A DNA stretch of 64,000 bases from Wurfbainia villosa (GCA_025175895.1 CM045990.1:58405704-58469703); one strand, 5' to 3'; shown: positions 20,143 to 31,995, counted from the first letter of the stretch. The notes: generated by a model from the letters alone, not told the origin. Program-made: numbers and translations.

Positions 20143-21990
20143 GACGAAAGACAAGAATAAGAAGATACAAGGCGGAGCAAAGGTGGTGGGAGGATCTTAG
20201 GGACAAATATAGAGGCTGAAAGGCAAGTGCTTCACTTGCAAGCAGACTGGACATTGGAAGAAGGACTGTCCCAACCGAAAGAAGAACAAAGGTATATCCT
20301 TTGGTGTAGTCGTTGAAACATCTTTAGCGGTGTTATCTACCGGCACCTGGTGTGTAGATACGAGAGCCACTGATCATGTCTGCAATACTTTGTAGGGGTT
20401 CCAGGAAACCAGACGACTAGCTAAAGGGGAGATTATCATTTACTTGGGCATTGCCACGAAGGTGGCGGCTGTTGCAGTGTGAGATGTTTATTTGTCTTTT
20501 GAGAGGAATAAAATTTTTGGTTCTGAAAAATTGCCTTTATGTACCTTTATTTAGAAAGAATTTGATTTCGGTTTCTAAATTGTTTATGGATGGATATTCT
20601 ATTTCTTTTAATGACAGAGTTGTTATAAAAAGGAATAGGGAGATTATCTATTCTGGTGGATTGAAAGGAAATTTATATACCCTTGAACCAAAAACTCCCA
20701 CGATGCAAATAAAAGTAAATAACTCATCTTCTAAATCTAATAAGAGAAAAGAACCTTTGAAGATGAACCAAACATATCTTTCGCATCTAAGGCTAGGTCA
20801 TATTAACCTAAGCAGAATTCAAAGGTTAGCTGATGGACCTCTGGGTTCATTAGTGGTGGAAGATTACCCAACCTGCGAATCTTGCTTGGAAGGTAAAATG
20901 ACCAAAAGGCCTTTTAAGGCCAAGGGGTATAGAGCCAAAGATGTGTTGGAATTGGTTCATTCTGATATGTGTGGTCCAATGTCTATTCAGGCTAGAGGTG
21001 GTTTTGAATATTTCGTCTCTTTTATAGACAATTATTCAAGATAAAGATACATTTACTTGATGCGCCGCAAGTCTGAATGCTTTGACAGGTTCAAAGAATT
21101 CAAGGCTGATGTGGAGAAACGTCAAGGTAAAAGTATCAAGATACTACGATCTGATCGTGGTGGTGAGTACCTCTTGGGAGAATTTAGGAATTACTTATCA
21201 AAGGCTGGGATTCAATCCCAATTGTCTGCACCTGGCACTCCCAAGTAGAATGGTGCAATGGAGCGACGGAATATGACTCTTATAGAGATGGTTAGATCGT
21301 TGATTAGTTATTCTATGTTTCCAAATTCGTTCTGGGGGTATGCTCTGGATACGACAGTGTCTATTCTGAACATGGTATCATCTAAATCAGTTCCTTCTAC
21401 TCCCACAGAATTGTGGACTGGGCGAAAGCCTAGTCTGAGACATATTCGGATTTGGGGGAGTCCAACACATGTGCTGAAGGCAGATGTTGGTAAGTTGGAT
21501 CCTCGTACAGAAGTGCGCATGTTCGTTGGCTATCCTAGAGGAATGAAAGGTGGTTTGTTTTATAGTTCTAGAGATCAGAGGGTGATCATTAGCACGAACG
21601 CTATATTTCTAGAGGAAGACTATGTGATGAACCACAAGCCCATTGTTCTGGAGGAATTGAGAGAGGAAGTCACTACTTCAGTACCACCGATACAAGGGGA
21701 TATACCACAAGTGACTGCACCGTGTGTCAAAGAGGATACACAGGTGATACCTCATCGTAGTGGGAGGGTTGTTAGACAACCTGATAGATTTATGTTCTTG
21801 GAAGAATCTTCTGATTTGATCCCTGGTGAACATGAACCTGATCCCTGGACATATAACAAGGCAATCCAAGATAAAGTTGCAGTATCTTGGCAAAGTGCAA
21901 TGAATTCTATGATAGAATCTATGGATTCAAATCAGATCTGAGACCTAGTAGAACCACTCAATGGTGTAAAAACCATTGGATGCAAGTGGA
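19876..21990 (+). pseudogene. A1 second copy: gag, protease, integrase and linker
   Basis: Repeats 11769 onward at roughly 90% or better by eye. It begins inside gag and carries the same Gag internal deletion. The zinc knuckle is intact (CX2CX4HX4C, 20228-20269). The protease motif reads Asp-Thr-Arg-Ala (20357-20368), losing the Gly. Integrase is readable in 20451-21044 (zinc domain, catalytic Asp region, stop after Asp-Asn-Tyr-Ser-Arg), 21057-21248 (Gly-Gly-Glu-Tyr region) and 21258-21941 (C-terminal domain and linker). Stops near 21042 and 21246 and a frameshift before 20500 disable it. Confidence 0.86.
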
Positions 21991-22049
21991 TCTAGAAAAT
22001 AAAGAGCGGAATAGACAGGAAGGTTGAGACCTTCAAAGCAAGGCTTATT

Positions 22050-22853
22050 GTGAAAGGGTATACTCAGAAAGAGGATATCGATTATGAGGAGACCTTTTCG
22101 CTGGTAGCCATGTTTAATTTTATCCGGATTCTTTTATGTATTGCTGCTCATATGGATTATGAGGTGTGGCAAATGGATGTCAAGACATCTTTCCTTAATG
22201 GAAGTCTTGAGGAGAACTTCTATATGAAGCAACCAGATGGATTCATTGTAAAGGGCAAAGAGCATCTTGTGTGCAAGCTTAATCGGTCCATTTATGGATT
22301 AAAGCAAGCTTCGAGATCTTGGAACATCCGATTTGATGAGGTAATCCAGTCTTATGGATTTATTAAAAGTCTAGATGAGTCTTGTGTATACAAGAGATGT
22401 GACGGAAACGTAGTGGTATTTCTTGTACTATACGTAGATGACATTTTGTTAATTGGCAACAATGTCATGGTGTTATCGGATGTAAGGGTATGGTTATCCA
22501 AAAAGTTTGATATGAAGGACTTGGGAGAAGTGGGACACATCCTTGGGATCAAGGTTATAAGGGATCGCAGGAAAAGGATGTTGTGCTTATCTCAAGCTTC
22601 ATACATAGACACCATTATGGATCATTTTAGCATGCAAAACTCCAAGAAAGGTTTTCTACATTTCAGGCATCGAGTTCCTTTATCTAAGGAGATTTGTCCT
22701 AGAACATCTAAGGAGATAGAGGAGATGAAGGTGGTTCCTTATACTTTAGTAGTAGGAAGCCTCATGTATGTCATGCTATGTACGAGACCGGATATCTGCT
22801 TTGTCGTTGGCATGGTTAGCAGATATCAGAGTAACCCAGGACAAGGACATTAG
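22050..22853 (+). pseudogene. A1 second copy: reverse transcriptase
   Basis: 267 open codons covering most of copia RT: MDVKTSFLNG with the first catalytic Asp, GLKQASRSWN, the catalytic LYVDDILLIGNN, the connection ILGIKV, and the start of the RNase H side (SLMYVMLCTRPDI). It is the best-preserved RT of family A here. A stop (TAG, 22015 region) separates it from the linker upstream and another (TAG at 22851) ends it. It would copy element RNA in the particle if expressed as part of Pol, which the stops prevent. Confidence 0.88.
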
Positions 22854-23421
22854 ACTACGGTAAAGCATATATTGAAGTACCTGAGAAGGAATAGGGATTA
22901 TATGCTAGTTTACCAGGCAGATTAATTACTCCCTGTGGGTTATACAGATTCCGACTTCTAATCAGATAGGGATAACAGTAAGTCTACCTTAGGTTTTGTG
23001 TTTACTTTTGGAGGTGGAGCCATTGTATGGAGGTGTGTCAAGCAGAAATGCATGGCAGACTCTACCATGGAAGTTGAGTATGTGGCAGCCTCTGAGGCAG
23101 CCAAAGAAGCTGTATGGCTTAGGAACTTCTTAATGGACTTGGATGTGATTCCTAGTTTGCCCAGAACTATCACAATTTATTATGATAACAATGGTGCAGT
23201 TGCATACTCGAAGGAACCACGAGCTCATAAGGCAAGTAAACACATAGAGCTCAAGTACCACCTGATACGAGAGATCGTAAAGGAGGTAGAAGCTGCTATC
23301 GCCAAGATTGCATCAGAGGATGACCTGGTAGATCCTTTCACTAAGGCCCTTCTAGCGAGAGGTTTGATAGGCATGTGGAGGGAATGGGAATCTGATGTAT
23401 GGCAGTATGAGGACAACATAG
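22854..23421 (+). pseudogene. A1 RNase H domain
   Basis: Reads ADSTMEVEYVAASEAAKEAVWLRNFL and later TIYYDNNGAVAYSKEP and KHIELKYHLIRE, the copia RNase H signature with the Glu and second Asp visible in the open frame from 22998. Upstream (22854-22997) the domain start is readable with stops near 22851 and 22922. The reading frame runs past the RNase H end into the LTR (to 23570), which is not part of the protein. It ends just before the polypurine tract. Confidence 0.85.
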
Positions 23422-23432
23422 TCTTTTGGTAT

Positions 23433-23443
23433 AAGTGGGAGAT
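23433..23443 (+). promoter_or_regulatory. polypurine tract, A1
   Basis: AAGTGGGAGAT directly before the 3' LTR start; the same tract precedes the A2 3' LTR. Confidence 0.75.
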
Positions 23444-25384
23444 TGTTGGGATGTATACTAAAAAGTTTATCTTTTTTATGAACATCTTTAATTTTGAAAT
23501 AAGAATCACATGTTCATTGTTTGCATATTTATGGTTATGCATATTGTCCAATACATTACATTGTAGATAACATGGTGTGTAGTGTCACACGGGAGATCAT
23601 GTCATCAGTTCCTTGTGAAGTATAAGTAAAGGCTCAGAACCGAGATGGTTATGGACAAACTATTGGAATGGTTGTAGTGTGATTTGGTGTTGGTTTGTCT
23701 TGACCATAGAATTACACTAGTACACTTTGTGTGTATTGAGCAGGACCGACTTAGAGGTGATTCGATTTATTGCTAACTACATAATTGAATCGGACCTCTG
23801 ATATTACGTTGTACATGCTCTTAATCCCGATATAATAACAGTCACATATACTTAGTATTCATTTCTTTGATTTACCAATGGGCGAGATTTATAGAGTAAA
23901 TCGATAGGCAAGGTAAGTTTGGAAATGATATTATTTATATGGTGTGTCGTTAATTATAGGAGGAAACCGTGTCTTATATATTAGGATAATGATGTCCCCT
24001 TGAGGAGCTCATAAGGTTCATCATGTTAACCCTGCAAGTGGACTTGGTCCGGCATGATGATAAGGTTGAGTGGTACTACTCAAGGAGTTAGATGTTAATT
24101 AATTAATTGTCAGTAAATTAATTAATTGACGGACATTCGAGATCTTAAACACGGCGAGACATTTGTACAAATAATATATAGAGCCCATATTAATTTATGA
24201 GGGTTGGTAAGGTAGATCAATGATAATCCTCTAGTGGAATTGATTATCATTAATGGATCGGACTTTATGTGGGCTCGATCCATTGGGTGGCTAAGATCCA
24301 ACTCCTCCTCATGGTCCCTATTGTAGCCTGTTAAAACCCTCATGGAGCCTAGATCCAATGATGGAAAATGAATCTCTAGATCCGACTGTGTAGATTAAAT
24401 CTCTAGATCCAACAGTGGAGATTAAATCTTTAGATCCAACGGTGGAGATTAAATCTCTAGATCCAACGGTTGAGATTAAATTTTTAGATCCAACGGTTGA
24501 GATTAAATTCCTAGATCGGACGGTGGAGATTAAAGGAGGCTTAAGCCTAACTCTATAAATATGGCTTAAGGGGTGGGCGGCAAGAAGAATTGGAGATTAA
24601 GGCTTTGGCTTTGGGCGACTAGGGTTAGGGTTTTGGCTTGGGCAACAACAAGGTGGGAGATTAGGGTTTGCTTCCTTTCTCTTCCTAAGGTGTTGCCGAC
24701 GCCCACTCCATCTTCTCCTCTACCTTGGCCGGCGCTCAACCTATTCCTCCTATTCTCTTTGGCCGGTGGAAGCAAGAGCTAGGGTCTTTTCCCTTGGAGC
24801 TTTTGGCCGGCGCCCATACTTCCTTCTCCTCTCTTTGGACCGGCGGCAAACATCAAGCTTGGAGCTTGATGGTCGGTCCTAGATAGAAGAAGAGTTTCAT
24901 TTCATTCTTCCCTTTGTTCGGAGCGAGCAAGGAAGGGAAGAGCTTGTTCTAGGAGGCTTCGAGTTTTGGAAGATCGTCGCCCACACGACTTAAAAGGAGG
25001 AAGGACATACAATAGAAGATCAAGAGGTATAATTCTTGTTTATGAATCTTTTCTTATTCTATGCATGTTGAATGTTTTGTTATGTAGCTAATTTACATGG
25101 ACCCCGAATACAAACACAAAAACCGACAATCCGTACATCGTCTATTCCATGGCTATTCAAAGAATAGAGGTAGGTTGCTTGAACAACAAGTTTGTTCAAG
25201 TGACCACTTTAATCGAATAACACGATGATGGAATGGTTGCTTGGGTAATCCATCTTTGTCAAGGATAATTTTTTTTTATCCGGGGATGTAGACGGGATTG
25301 CCATGAACAAGCGACCGAGTTGAAGTGGGAAGCGAAGTTTCCACCTTCAAGTGGTATCAGAGCTTCAGTTCCACAAAACCTTCA
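23444..25384 (+). repeat. A1 3' LTR, 1941 bp
   Basis: Same structure as 8729-10617. The 27-bp array here has seven units (24349-24537) against five in the 5' LTR. TATAAATA lies at 24554-24561, and the primer-site-like TGGTATCAGAGC is inside the LTR end at 25352-25363. Ends AAACCTTCA. Confidence 0.9.
24349..24537 (+). repeat. 27-bp tandem array in A1 3' LTR (7 units)
   Basis: Units start CTAGATCC or TTAGATCC every 27 bases from 24349 and end just before AGGCTTAAG and the TATA box. Confidence 0.9.
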
Positions 25385-25805
25385 GTGTGCGCTGCTAGAA
25401 TGTTGGGCATGGTCGTGTGAAAACACATGGCCAAGCCGTGTGCCCCTCGTTTCTTTCTCATGGTGCACAATGGTCTGAATTCTCCTTACACGCTCAGTCG
25501 TGTAGGTTCAAAAATGTTTTTCGTGGTTACCTAGCAAGTCCTTTCTGGTCCTAATTTAAATGCAACATGCTAAATGAATATAAATCAAAGTTCAAAACAA
25601 ACGAATGCAACAAACTAATAGGAAACAAACACAAAACCTAAACTTGTGTTGCCTCCCAAGAAGCGCTTGTTTAAGGTCTTTAGCTCGACTGTATTCCTAC
25701 GTTTCATTTGATGTTTTTGAATCATGCTCATGGGGGAGCAAGATATTTGCTCAACTTACACCTCCTCCCTTATGGTCCCTTATCACCATATCTCTTAAAT
25801 CTTGC
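25385..25805 (-). other. F internal region between A1 and the gag-like frame
   Basis: Non-coding remainder of F. It contains CGTGTGAAAACACATGG-type motifs also found left of A1 at 8693-8715, and the phrase CTCATGGNGGNGCAAGATAT twice (25726 and 25803 regions). Confidence 0.55.
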
Positions 25806-26666
25806 TCATGGAGGGGCAAGATATTTATTACCTGCCTTCCTTGGTTTGAGAGTGAACATGCTTATCTTTAAAGAATCGTCAGGAGTTTGATCATAATATT
25901 TTGTTTCATCCATATGCTGTGAATAATATAACTCACCACAAATATCCTCACCAAAAGATTGATCGACCGATTCTATCATGTGAAATGAAATTTTATCATT
26001 ATAAATCACTAAATGGGCTTCGTTATTGGTAGTTAAAGTTTCGGTGAGGGTTAAGGTAGGCTCTTCTAGACCCTTGAGGTTAGGAGGGGTTTTGATTGAA
26101 GTAATGCACTCCTCGATTAAAGTATCAATTAAATAGTCCTCAAGTTCTTCTTCAAGTGGTGATTGAATGGATTGTCCTTCTTTACTTCCTATGTCATCCA
26201 CGTCTTCCTCATCCATTCGTTCAAAGTGAGTCTCCGCCATATTAGGGGTAATCCAGTCATCTACGCCACCTTCTCGTCGTTTGGTTTCTTCTCTTGCTAG
26301 ATCTCGTTGCATAATCTTCGCATATTGTCCACTATGCTCCTCGTATTCCCTAGTAAAATCGGCTAGCAAGGATTCTAAGCGGGGAATTGGTTTTGGATAA
26401 AATTCACATGGTGATTTATAGCTCTCGTGCTCACTTGGGAAATAATATTGAGGGTTCAAGTAGCTAGGGTCATAACTATATGAATAATAATTATCTCGTG
26501 GCCCCTGGTTGTAATCATAGGTCACATCTTCTTCCTCAAATTGCGAAGGTTCAAATATATCTGGACAATCGTTAATGGTATGCCATGTTTCACCACAATG
26601 CTCACAATAAATGTTACCAAAACTCACAACATTAACTTGACCATAATCATGAGAAAAAGCATGCAT
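25806..26666 (-). CDS. gag-like protein of F with one zinc knuckle
   Basis: 287 open codons from ATG at 26666 to a stop at 25806, reading leftward ~250 bases after the F primer site, the usual place for gag. Residues 20-33 form CX2CX4HX4C (Cys-Glu-His-Cys ... His ... Cys), the nucleic-acid-binding knuckle of Gag. The rest is acidic and Tyr/Ser-rich (a Tyr-Ser-Tyr-Asp-Pro segment around 60-70), with no match to the Gag core known to me. Gypsy Gag is usually longer with the knuckle near its end, so this may be the distal part of gag or a novel small protein. No protease or RT follows. The frame is intact, which in this decayed window is notable. Confidence 0.6.
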   Translation of the reverse strand: MHAFSHDYGQVNVVSFGNIYCEHCGETWHTINDCPDIFEPSQFEEEDVTYDYNQGPRDNYYSYSYDPSYLNPQYYFPSEHESYKSPCEFYPKPIPRLESLLADFTREYEEHSGQYAKIMQRDLAREETKRREGGVDDWITPNMAETHFERMDEEDVDDIGSKEGQSIQSPLEEELEDYLIDTLIEECITSIKTPPNLKGLEEPTLTLTETLTTNNEAHLVIYNDKISFHMIESVDQSFGEDICGELYYSQHMDETKYYDQTPDDSLKISMFTLKPRKAGNKYLAPP

Positions 26667-26900
26667 GTTTATCTACAAGAAAATATGAATAAGGAAAGAG
26701 CAACAGAATGAACAAAACTAAAATAAAATAAAATAGAACAAGAAAAGTAAATCTAGACTAGGAAATTAATAAAGACTAGGAAAATAACCCTAAACTAAAT
26801 AGAGATAACAAAAATTTAAAACTATATAAACTGGAATAAAGTAAATCTACTCTAGGTCCGATCCAACTGTTCATTTTCGATTTGATATCGAATCAACAAT

Positions 26901-26917
26901 CCCCGACAATGGCGCCA
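26901..26917 (-). promoter_or_regulatory. primer binding site, F
   Basis: The minus strand reads TGGCGCCATTGTCGGGG just after the 5' LTR end (26924) and a short AAGTTTT spacer. This class of site is typical of Athila/Tat-type gypsy elements. Confidence 0.75.
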
Positions 26918-27365
26918 AAAACTTGATGCACGCGAACGTGACCTCAAATCTTGTGACGGATATTGTTGAGGACTCGAAGTGCGCACTCGTGTTCAACGCC
27001 TGCAAATGCACGGGTGTCGTCAAGTAATAATATAGATTATCGATGCCACAGGGACTGAGATCCGAGTACCGATCTATTCAGTGGACGCTATTGTTCAGAC
27101 ATTAGTTCTAATGGTTGCTATTTAGAGGGTTGTCGGCGGTCCTAACTCTAGTACGGTGTCACACGGAGGAAGAGAAGGGTCCCTACGAGGCTTTTAGGGA
27201 ATTCTAGGATTTCAATTTCGCTTGTTTGTCGCATAACACGCTACCAATTGAGTATTATCTAGACTTCTAACTACGACCTTGTGGAAGGGACATCATACAC
27301 TCCTCCGATGAGCTTTCGCATCTATCGGAAGCTACCTCTGCCATCCCAGATCGTGATGGGGTAGG

Positions 27366-28433
27366 TGTTGGATCGAAATGAGCACTAGAGGGGGCGAGGG
27401 GGGTGAATAGCGCAAAATAATATTTTCGTTTCATTCGATATAAAACATGAGTAGTAGCGGAAAATAAATAAGACAATTTTATTTTTACTTGGTTCCCAGC
27501 CTACCAGCTGCTAATCCAAGTCCCTAATGGTCCTAGACCGCGTCCAGAGGGCAATTCCCTAAAACACTCCTACTCGTTGGAGGTAGGAGTTGACGATTAC
27601 AAAGATATAAGAAAACTTGAGGTAGAGAGACAAACCCCTCTCTCCTCGTTACGATAAAAGCTCAAAAATAAAAACTTAAATACAAGCAATCTGAATTGAC
27701 AACTTAAGATGTTACCGACGACTAAGGAGTTGAAGGTTGAGCTCGTGTCGTCAGCGTTTCGACAGCGCTTCATCATCATAGAGTTGTCGAAGAGTCGCGA
27801 TGTTGTGGGAGCACTTGAGAGCACTTGGAATGATTAAAATGGTGAAGAACACTCCTTTTATAGCCTTTGAAGCCCCCCAACATTCAGTCCCAGCTCATGG
27901 TCAAAGAGCCTCATCTCCCCAAGATAAGTGGAGCTTATCTTGACTTTCCTCAAAGCTGGAATTTGAACAGCAGTTGAACTGGCCAGTTGAACTGATGGCA
28001 AGGATTTTCAACTGCATCAAGAGTTAGCTCAAAAATGACATTGAAACAAGTGTTTGCGATGACTACCAACCATCCAATCTCGACATAGACCTTCCATGGG
28101 ATGTTTTAGTCGGATCGTCGCCTAAGGACGTCCCCGTACCGAGGACTCGACCTTACTTACACTTACTCACACGAGCTTACCTCAAGCTTTACCTTTGTAG
28201 CTTTTGCTTCCGGTCTCCACCTGATTTCTTCGGCTCCCTCCGAAGTCCTCTCGGTGTCGCCCGACCACCTCGATTTCTCAACACGAGAATCTTCGGGTGT
28301 CGCCTGACCTTCAGCTTTAGCTTAGCATTCCTGCACACTTCATTCAACTTGTGAGATAACGATATAAGCTTAACTCTGTGTCTTTGCCATAATCAAAACA
28401 TAGGTTTGATTATCTGGTGCCCCTGTACCAATA
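27366..28433 (-). mobile_element. E4: solo LTR of family E in the F LTR
   Basis: 1068 bases, TGTTGG to CCAATA on the plus strand, flanked by GTAGG (27361-27365 and 28434-28438). It is the reverse complement of an E LTR: GTGAATAGCG near the left end, a minus-strand TATAAAA at 27856-27862, and the TTTGATTAT block near the right. The terminal CA is mutated to TA. A single LTR with a matching duplication implies LTR-LTR recombination removed the rest. Confidence 0.88.
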
Positions 28434-28997
28434 GTAGGCGGTACGAGGATGATGAATCAATCCCTATGGTGAGACGAACGTATCTCATTCCGACTCTATC
28501 GCATCCTTCTATCTACGGTTACGGGAGATGAGGCCAACCCCTTAGGTTCCTCCTTAATTCTCCTAAATCTTTGATACGAGGGCTATCACCCCTCGTATCG
28601 GCTTCGCACAGTAGAGAGAAAAACAAAACACATACTATTGATCTAAACAAATAGCAATTGCAAATATAAACTAAAGAATCAGAAATATATTTGGAATAAC
28701 ATGTTCTACGCACACAAACTACTCCCTAATTCTAGAATCGGTAAATCTACTCCATGAGTATAAGAGAAGAAAAACAACGCATGATCATGTTCAGATATAC
28801 AATAGAAATTATGCACAGAAAGTAAATTATAATGCAATGGTGATCTTCTCTTTGGCGTTGAGGTGCAGAATTTGATCCTCGAGCGGCTTCCTTCCTCCCC
28901 GTTGCGAGTTACTGAAGCTTTTTAGGGCGTTGGAGTGTCGTCCCGGCCTTCGTGCCTTTCCCCTAGGGTTTGGGCGTGGCTTTCTTTATATATACAT

Positions 28998-30936
28998 TGT
29001 AGGGATGTATAATGAAAAGTCTACCTTTTGTATGAACATCTTTATTTTAAAATAAGAATCACATGATCATTGTCTAATACATTACATTGTAGATAACATG
29101 GTGTGTGGTGTCACACGGGAGATCATGTTATCAGCTCCTTGTAAAGTATGAGTAAAGGCTCACAACCAAGATGACTTTTGACAAACCATCGGAATGGTTG
29201 TAGTGTGATTTGGTATTGGTTTGTCTTGACCATAGAATCACACTAGTGCACTTTGAGTGTATTGAGCATGACCGACTTAGAGGTGATTCGATTTATTGCT
29301 GACTACATAATCGAATCGGACCTCAGGTATTATTATGTACATGCTCTTAATCCCAATATAATAACGGGCACATATACTTAGTATTCATCTCTTTGATTTA
29401 CCAATGGGCGAGATTTATAGATTAAATCGATAGGCTCGGTAAGTTGGGAGATGATATTATTTATATGGTGTGCCGTTGATTATAGGAGGAAATCGTGTCC
29501 TATATATTAGGATGATGATGTCCCCTTGAGGACCTCATAAGGTTCATCATGTAAACCCTGTAGGTGGACTTCTTCCGGCATGATGAAAAGGTTGAATGGT
29601 ACTACTCAAGGAGTTTAATGTTGATTAATTAATGGTCAGTAAATTAATAAATTGACGAACATTCGATATCTTAAACATGGGCAGAAAATGTACAAATAAT
29701 ATATGGAGCCCATATTATCATATGGGGGTTGGTGAGGTAAATCAATGATAATCCTTTAGTGGATTGGATTATTACTAGTGGATCAGACTTTATGTGGGCT
29801 TGATCCATGGGTGGCCAAGATCCAACTCCTCCTCATGGTCCCTAATGTATCCTATTAACACCTCATGAAGCTTAGATCCAATGGATAGAAACAAAACTCT
29901 AGATCCATAGGTAGAGATTAAATCTCTAAGATCCGACGGTTGAAATTAAATCTCTAGATCTGACGGTTGAGATTAAATCCCTAGAACTAATGGTAGAGAT
30001 TAAAAGGAGGCTTATCCCTAACTCTATAAAAGGAGGTTGATGGGTTGGCGTGGAGATTGATCCAAGGAGAGCTAGGGTTTTGGGCGGCAAGAGAGGAATC
30101 CTAGTTAAGATAGGATTAGGGTTTGGAGGCTTAGGGTTTTGGATGCTTGGGCGGCACCAAATAAGGAAGTTTTTCCTTTCTTCTTCCTTCTCCATTGGCC
30201 GGCGTCCAGCACCCTTTCCAGCCCCTTTCCAGCCCTTGGGCGGCACCCAAAGGCTCTCTTCTCTTCTCCTTGAGTGGTGGAAACAAGACTTAGGGGTCTC
30301 CCTTGGTGTCTTGGTCGGTTTCCATCATCATCTCCTCCTCCTAGTTGGCCGGCGGCAAGGATTCCTTTTGTTCCTTGTTGGTTGGTTTTAGGGAGGAGAA
30401 AAACCTTGTTTCTATTATTCCTTTTTCTTTGTAAGAGCAAGGAAGGAAGATTTACGATCTAGGAGCTTCAACTTTTGGTAGATCGTCGCCCACACGACGT
30501 TCGAAAGGAGGAAGGTCATACATTAGAAGATAAAGAGTTATATCGATTCTCTAATTTTTATATGTTACATGTTTGTATTTGTTTTTCAATTATGAGAATG
30601 ATATAAATCTGTATATGGCTAAATAATACTTAGATCCCGAACATAAACACAAAAACCGGCGATCCGGACATCGTCTATTCTGCGGCTACTCGTAGAATAG
30701 AGGTTGGTCGCTTGAACAACGAGTTTGTTCAAGTGACCTCTCTAAACGAATAGCACGATGATGACTTGATTGTTTTGGCAATCTCTTTTGTCTAGGATTA
30801 AATTTTTTAATCCGGGGACATAGAAGGGATCACCATGATCAAGCAACCGAGGTGAAGTGGGAAGCGAAGTTTCCCCTCACGGACTCGATAAGTAAAATCC
30901 TTCAATTGGTATCAGATCTTTCGGGCAAAACCATCA
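28998..30936 (+). repeat. A2 5' LTR, 1939 bp
   Basis: Starts TGTAGGGATG, ends ACCATCA. A five-unit ~27-bp array is at 29872-30007, TATAAAA at 30025-30031, and a primer-site-like TGGTATCAGATC lies inside the LTR at 30907-30918. Close to 38886-40852. The small frames at 30050-30462 on both strands are LTR sequence, not genes. Confidence 0.9.
29872..30007 (+). repeat. 27-bp tandem array, A2 5' LTR (5 units)
   Basis: Same unit as in A1, one unit being 28 bases. An equivalent array is at about 39788-39923 in the 3' LTR. Confidence 0.85.
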
Positions 30937-30938
30937 AT

Positions 30939-30951
30939 TGGTATCAGAGCC
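30939..30951 (+). promoter_or_regulatory. primer binding site, A2
   Basis: TGGTATCAGAGCC two bases after the 5' LTR. Confidence 0.88.
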
Positions 30952-31995
30952 AAGGTTTCCGATTTTGTGTGTTTAGGATTCGGTTAATTTTTATGCAGTT
31001 TTCATATATTATATGTGTTGGATAATAGTAGGATATGCGTAGTTTAACTCTTTGGTTGCAAGCATAAGATTCGACTATTATGGTCATCTATGTGTATGTG
31101 ATTGTATGTGTGTAAATGTTTATTTTTTTTAATCCTCGGGGTTGACGAGGCTAGTATTTGATTTTTTGTAAATTAGATACGGCATTGTTTAGCCACTCTT
31201 TATTTTATTTTACTTTCGATCTAGATTTCATGTACACTCCCTCGTGGAGTATAGGATCGATGGATGTAAATTAAAATAAGTTTTAGTCTCTGCTCAGATC
31301 TCTGGATGGCTCGTACATGGCGTAGGAGGAGCGGATGAGATGACGATGGGACGGGAGACATATTAAAGACAAAAGCCATAATAGTTGGAAAATAATTTAT
31401 TTTTCATATTTATTGCTTTTTGTTTGATATGCATGTCGTAGGCTAGGAAAATTCCTCAATTTCAAATTACTAAGTGGGAGAGGGAAATTTTTATAAATTC
31501 CCATGGCCTCCATTACGATTTGACAAGTGATGCAAACAAACTTACGCGTCGGCTCTGAGTGCCTTCCTCCCCATCGGATGAGTTTGTTTGTGGATAACAA
31601 GGTCAAATATGGTTATAGGAAATTATTAAGGAGCGTGTGTACTTCCCCATCGTAAGGCACATAACCCGAGATAATTACCTTGGTACCAAGTAATGGTGAA
31701 CACTTAGATACAAATATAAGTATCCTCCCCATCGGAGTCACTGCTTTTATTTGTAGGGCCGAAGAGAAACCAACTATTAATTTTAATTGTCAAAAAGTTA
31801 GGTTGACAAGATAGTAAAATTAATGGGTAAAACCTCCTCTTACAAATGTAGAATTCGTATACGTTCACACTATCGTGGCATACGATATTCTCGGTGTTTT
31901 GAGGTGTTGGTTGATTTTAAAATTTTATTGTTTGAGGAATCAATAATTTTTGAAATCTACAGTAATGATCTATGTGATTCTTAGGATTTTTCAAA
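30952..31995 (+). other. A2 untranslated leader
   Basis: No convincing frame. Collinear with the A1 leader (10633-11678). Confidence 0.6.

Larger units (their letters stand above)
8729..25384 (+). mobile_element. A1: copia element with an internal tandem duplication, carrying B1
   Basis: Two matching LTRs (8729-10617 and 23444-25384) enclose a primer site, gag, protease, integrase, RT and RNase H in copia order. A second gag-to-RT segment is present: 11769-12992 plus 18521-19875 (2579 bases) repeats as 19876-22466 (2591 bases). B1 interrupts the first copy. Without B1 the element is ~11.1 kb, against ~8.5 kb for A2 without its insertion. The flanks (ATGAG at 8724-8728, GTGTG at 25385-25389) agree at only 3 of 5 positions, unlike the perfect duplications of most neighbours. 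It sits inside F. Confidence 0.88.

Noticed and set aside
22352..22552. Frames antisense to RT (also 37576-37809, 37806-37994 and 284-517)
   Set aside because: Shadows of the conserved RT codons on the opposite strand, with no independent evidence.
27267..27476. Minus-strand frame over the F/E4 boundary
   Set aside because: It spans the insertion junction at 27366, so it is fortuitous.
30050..30462. Small frames on both strands in A2 LTR, repeated at 39966-40378
   Set aside because: They recur only because the two LTRs are copies, have no domain and lie over the promoter-proximal U3/R region.
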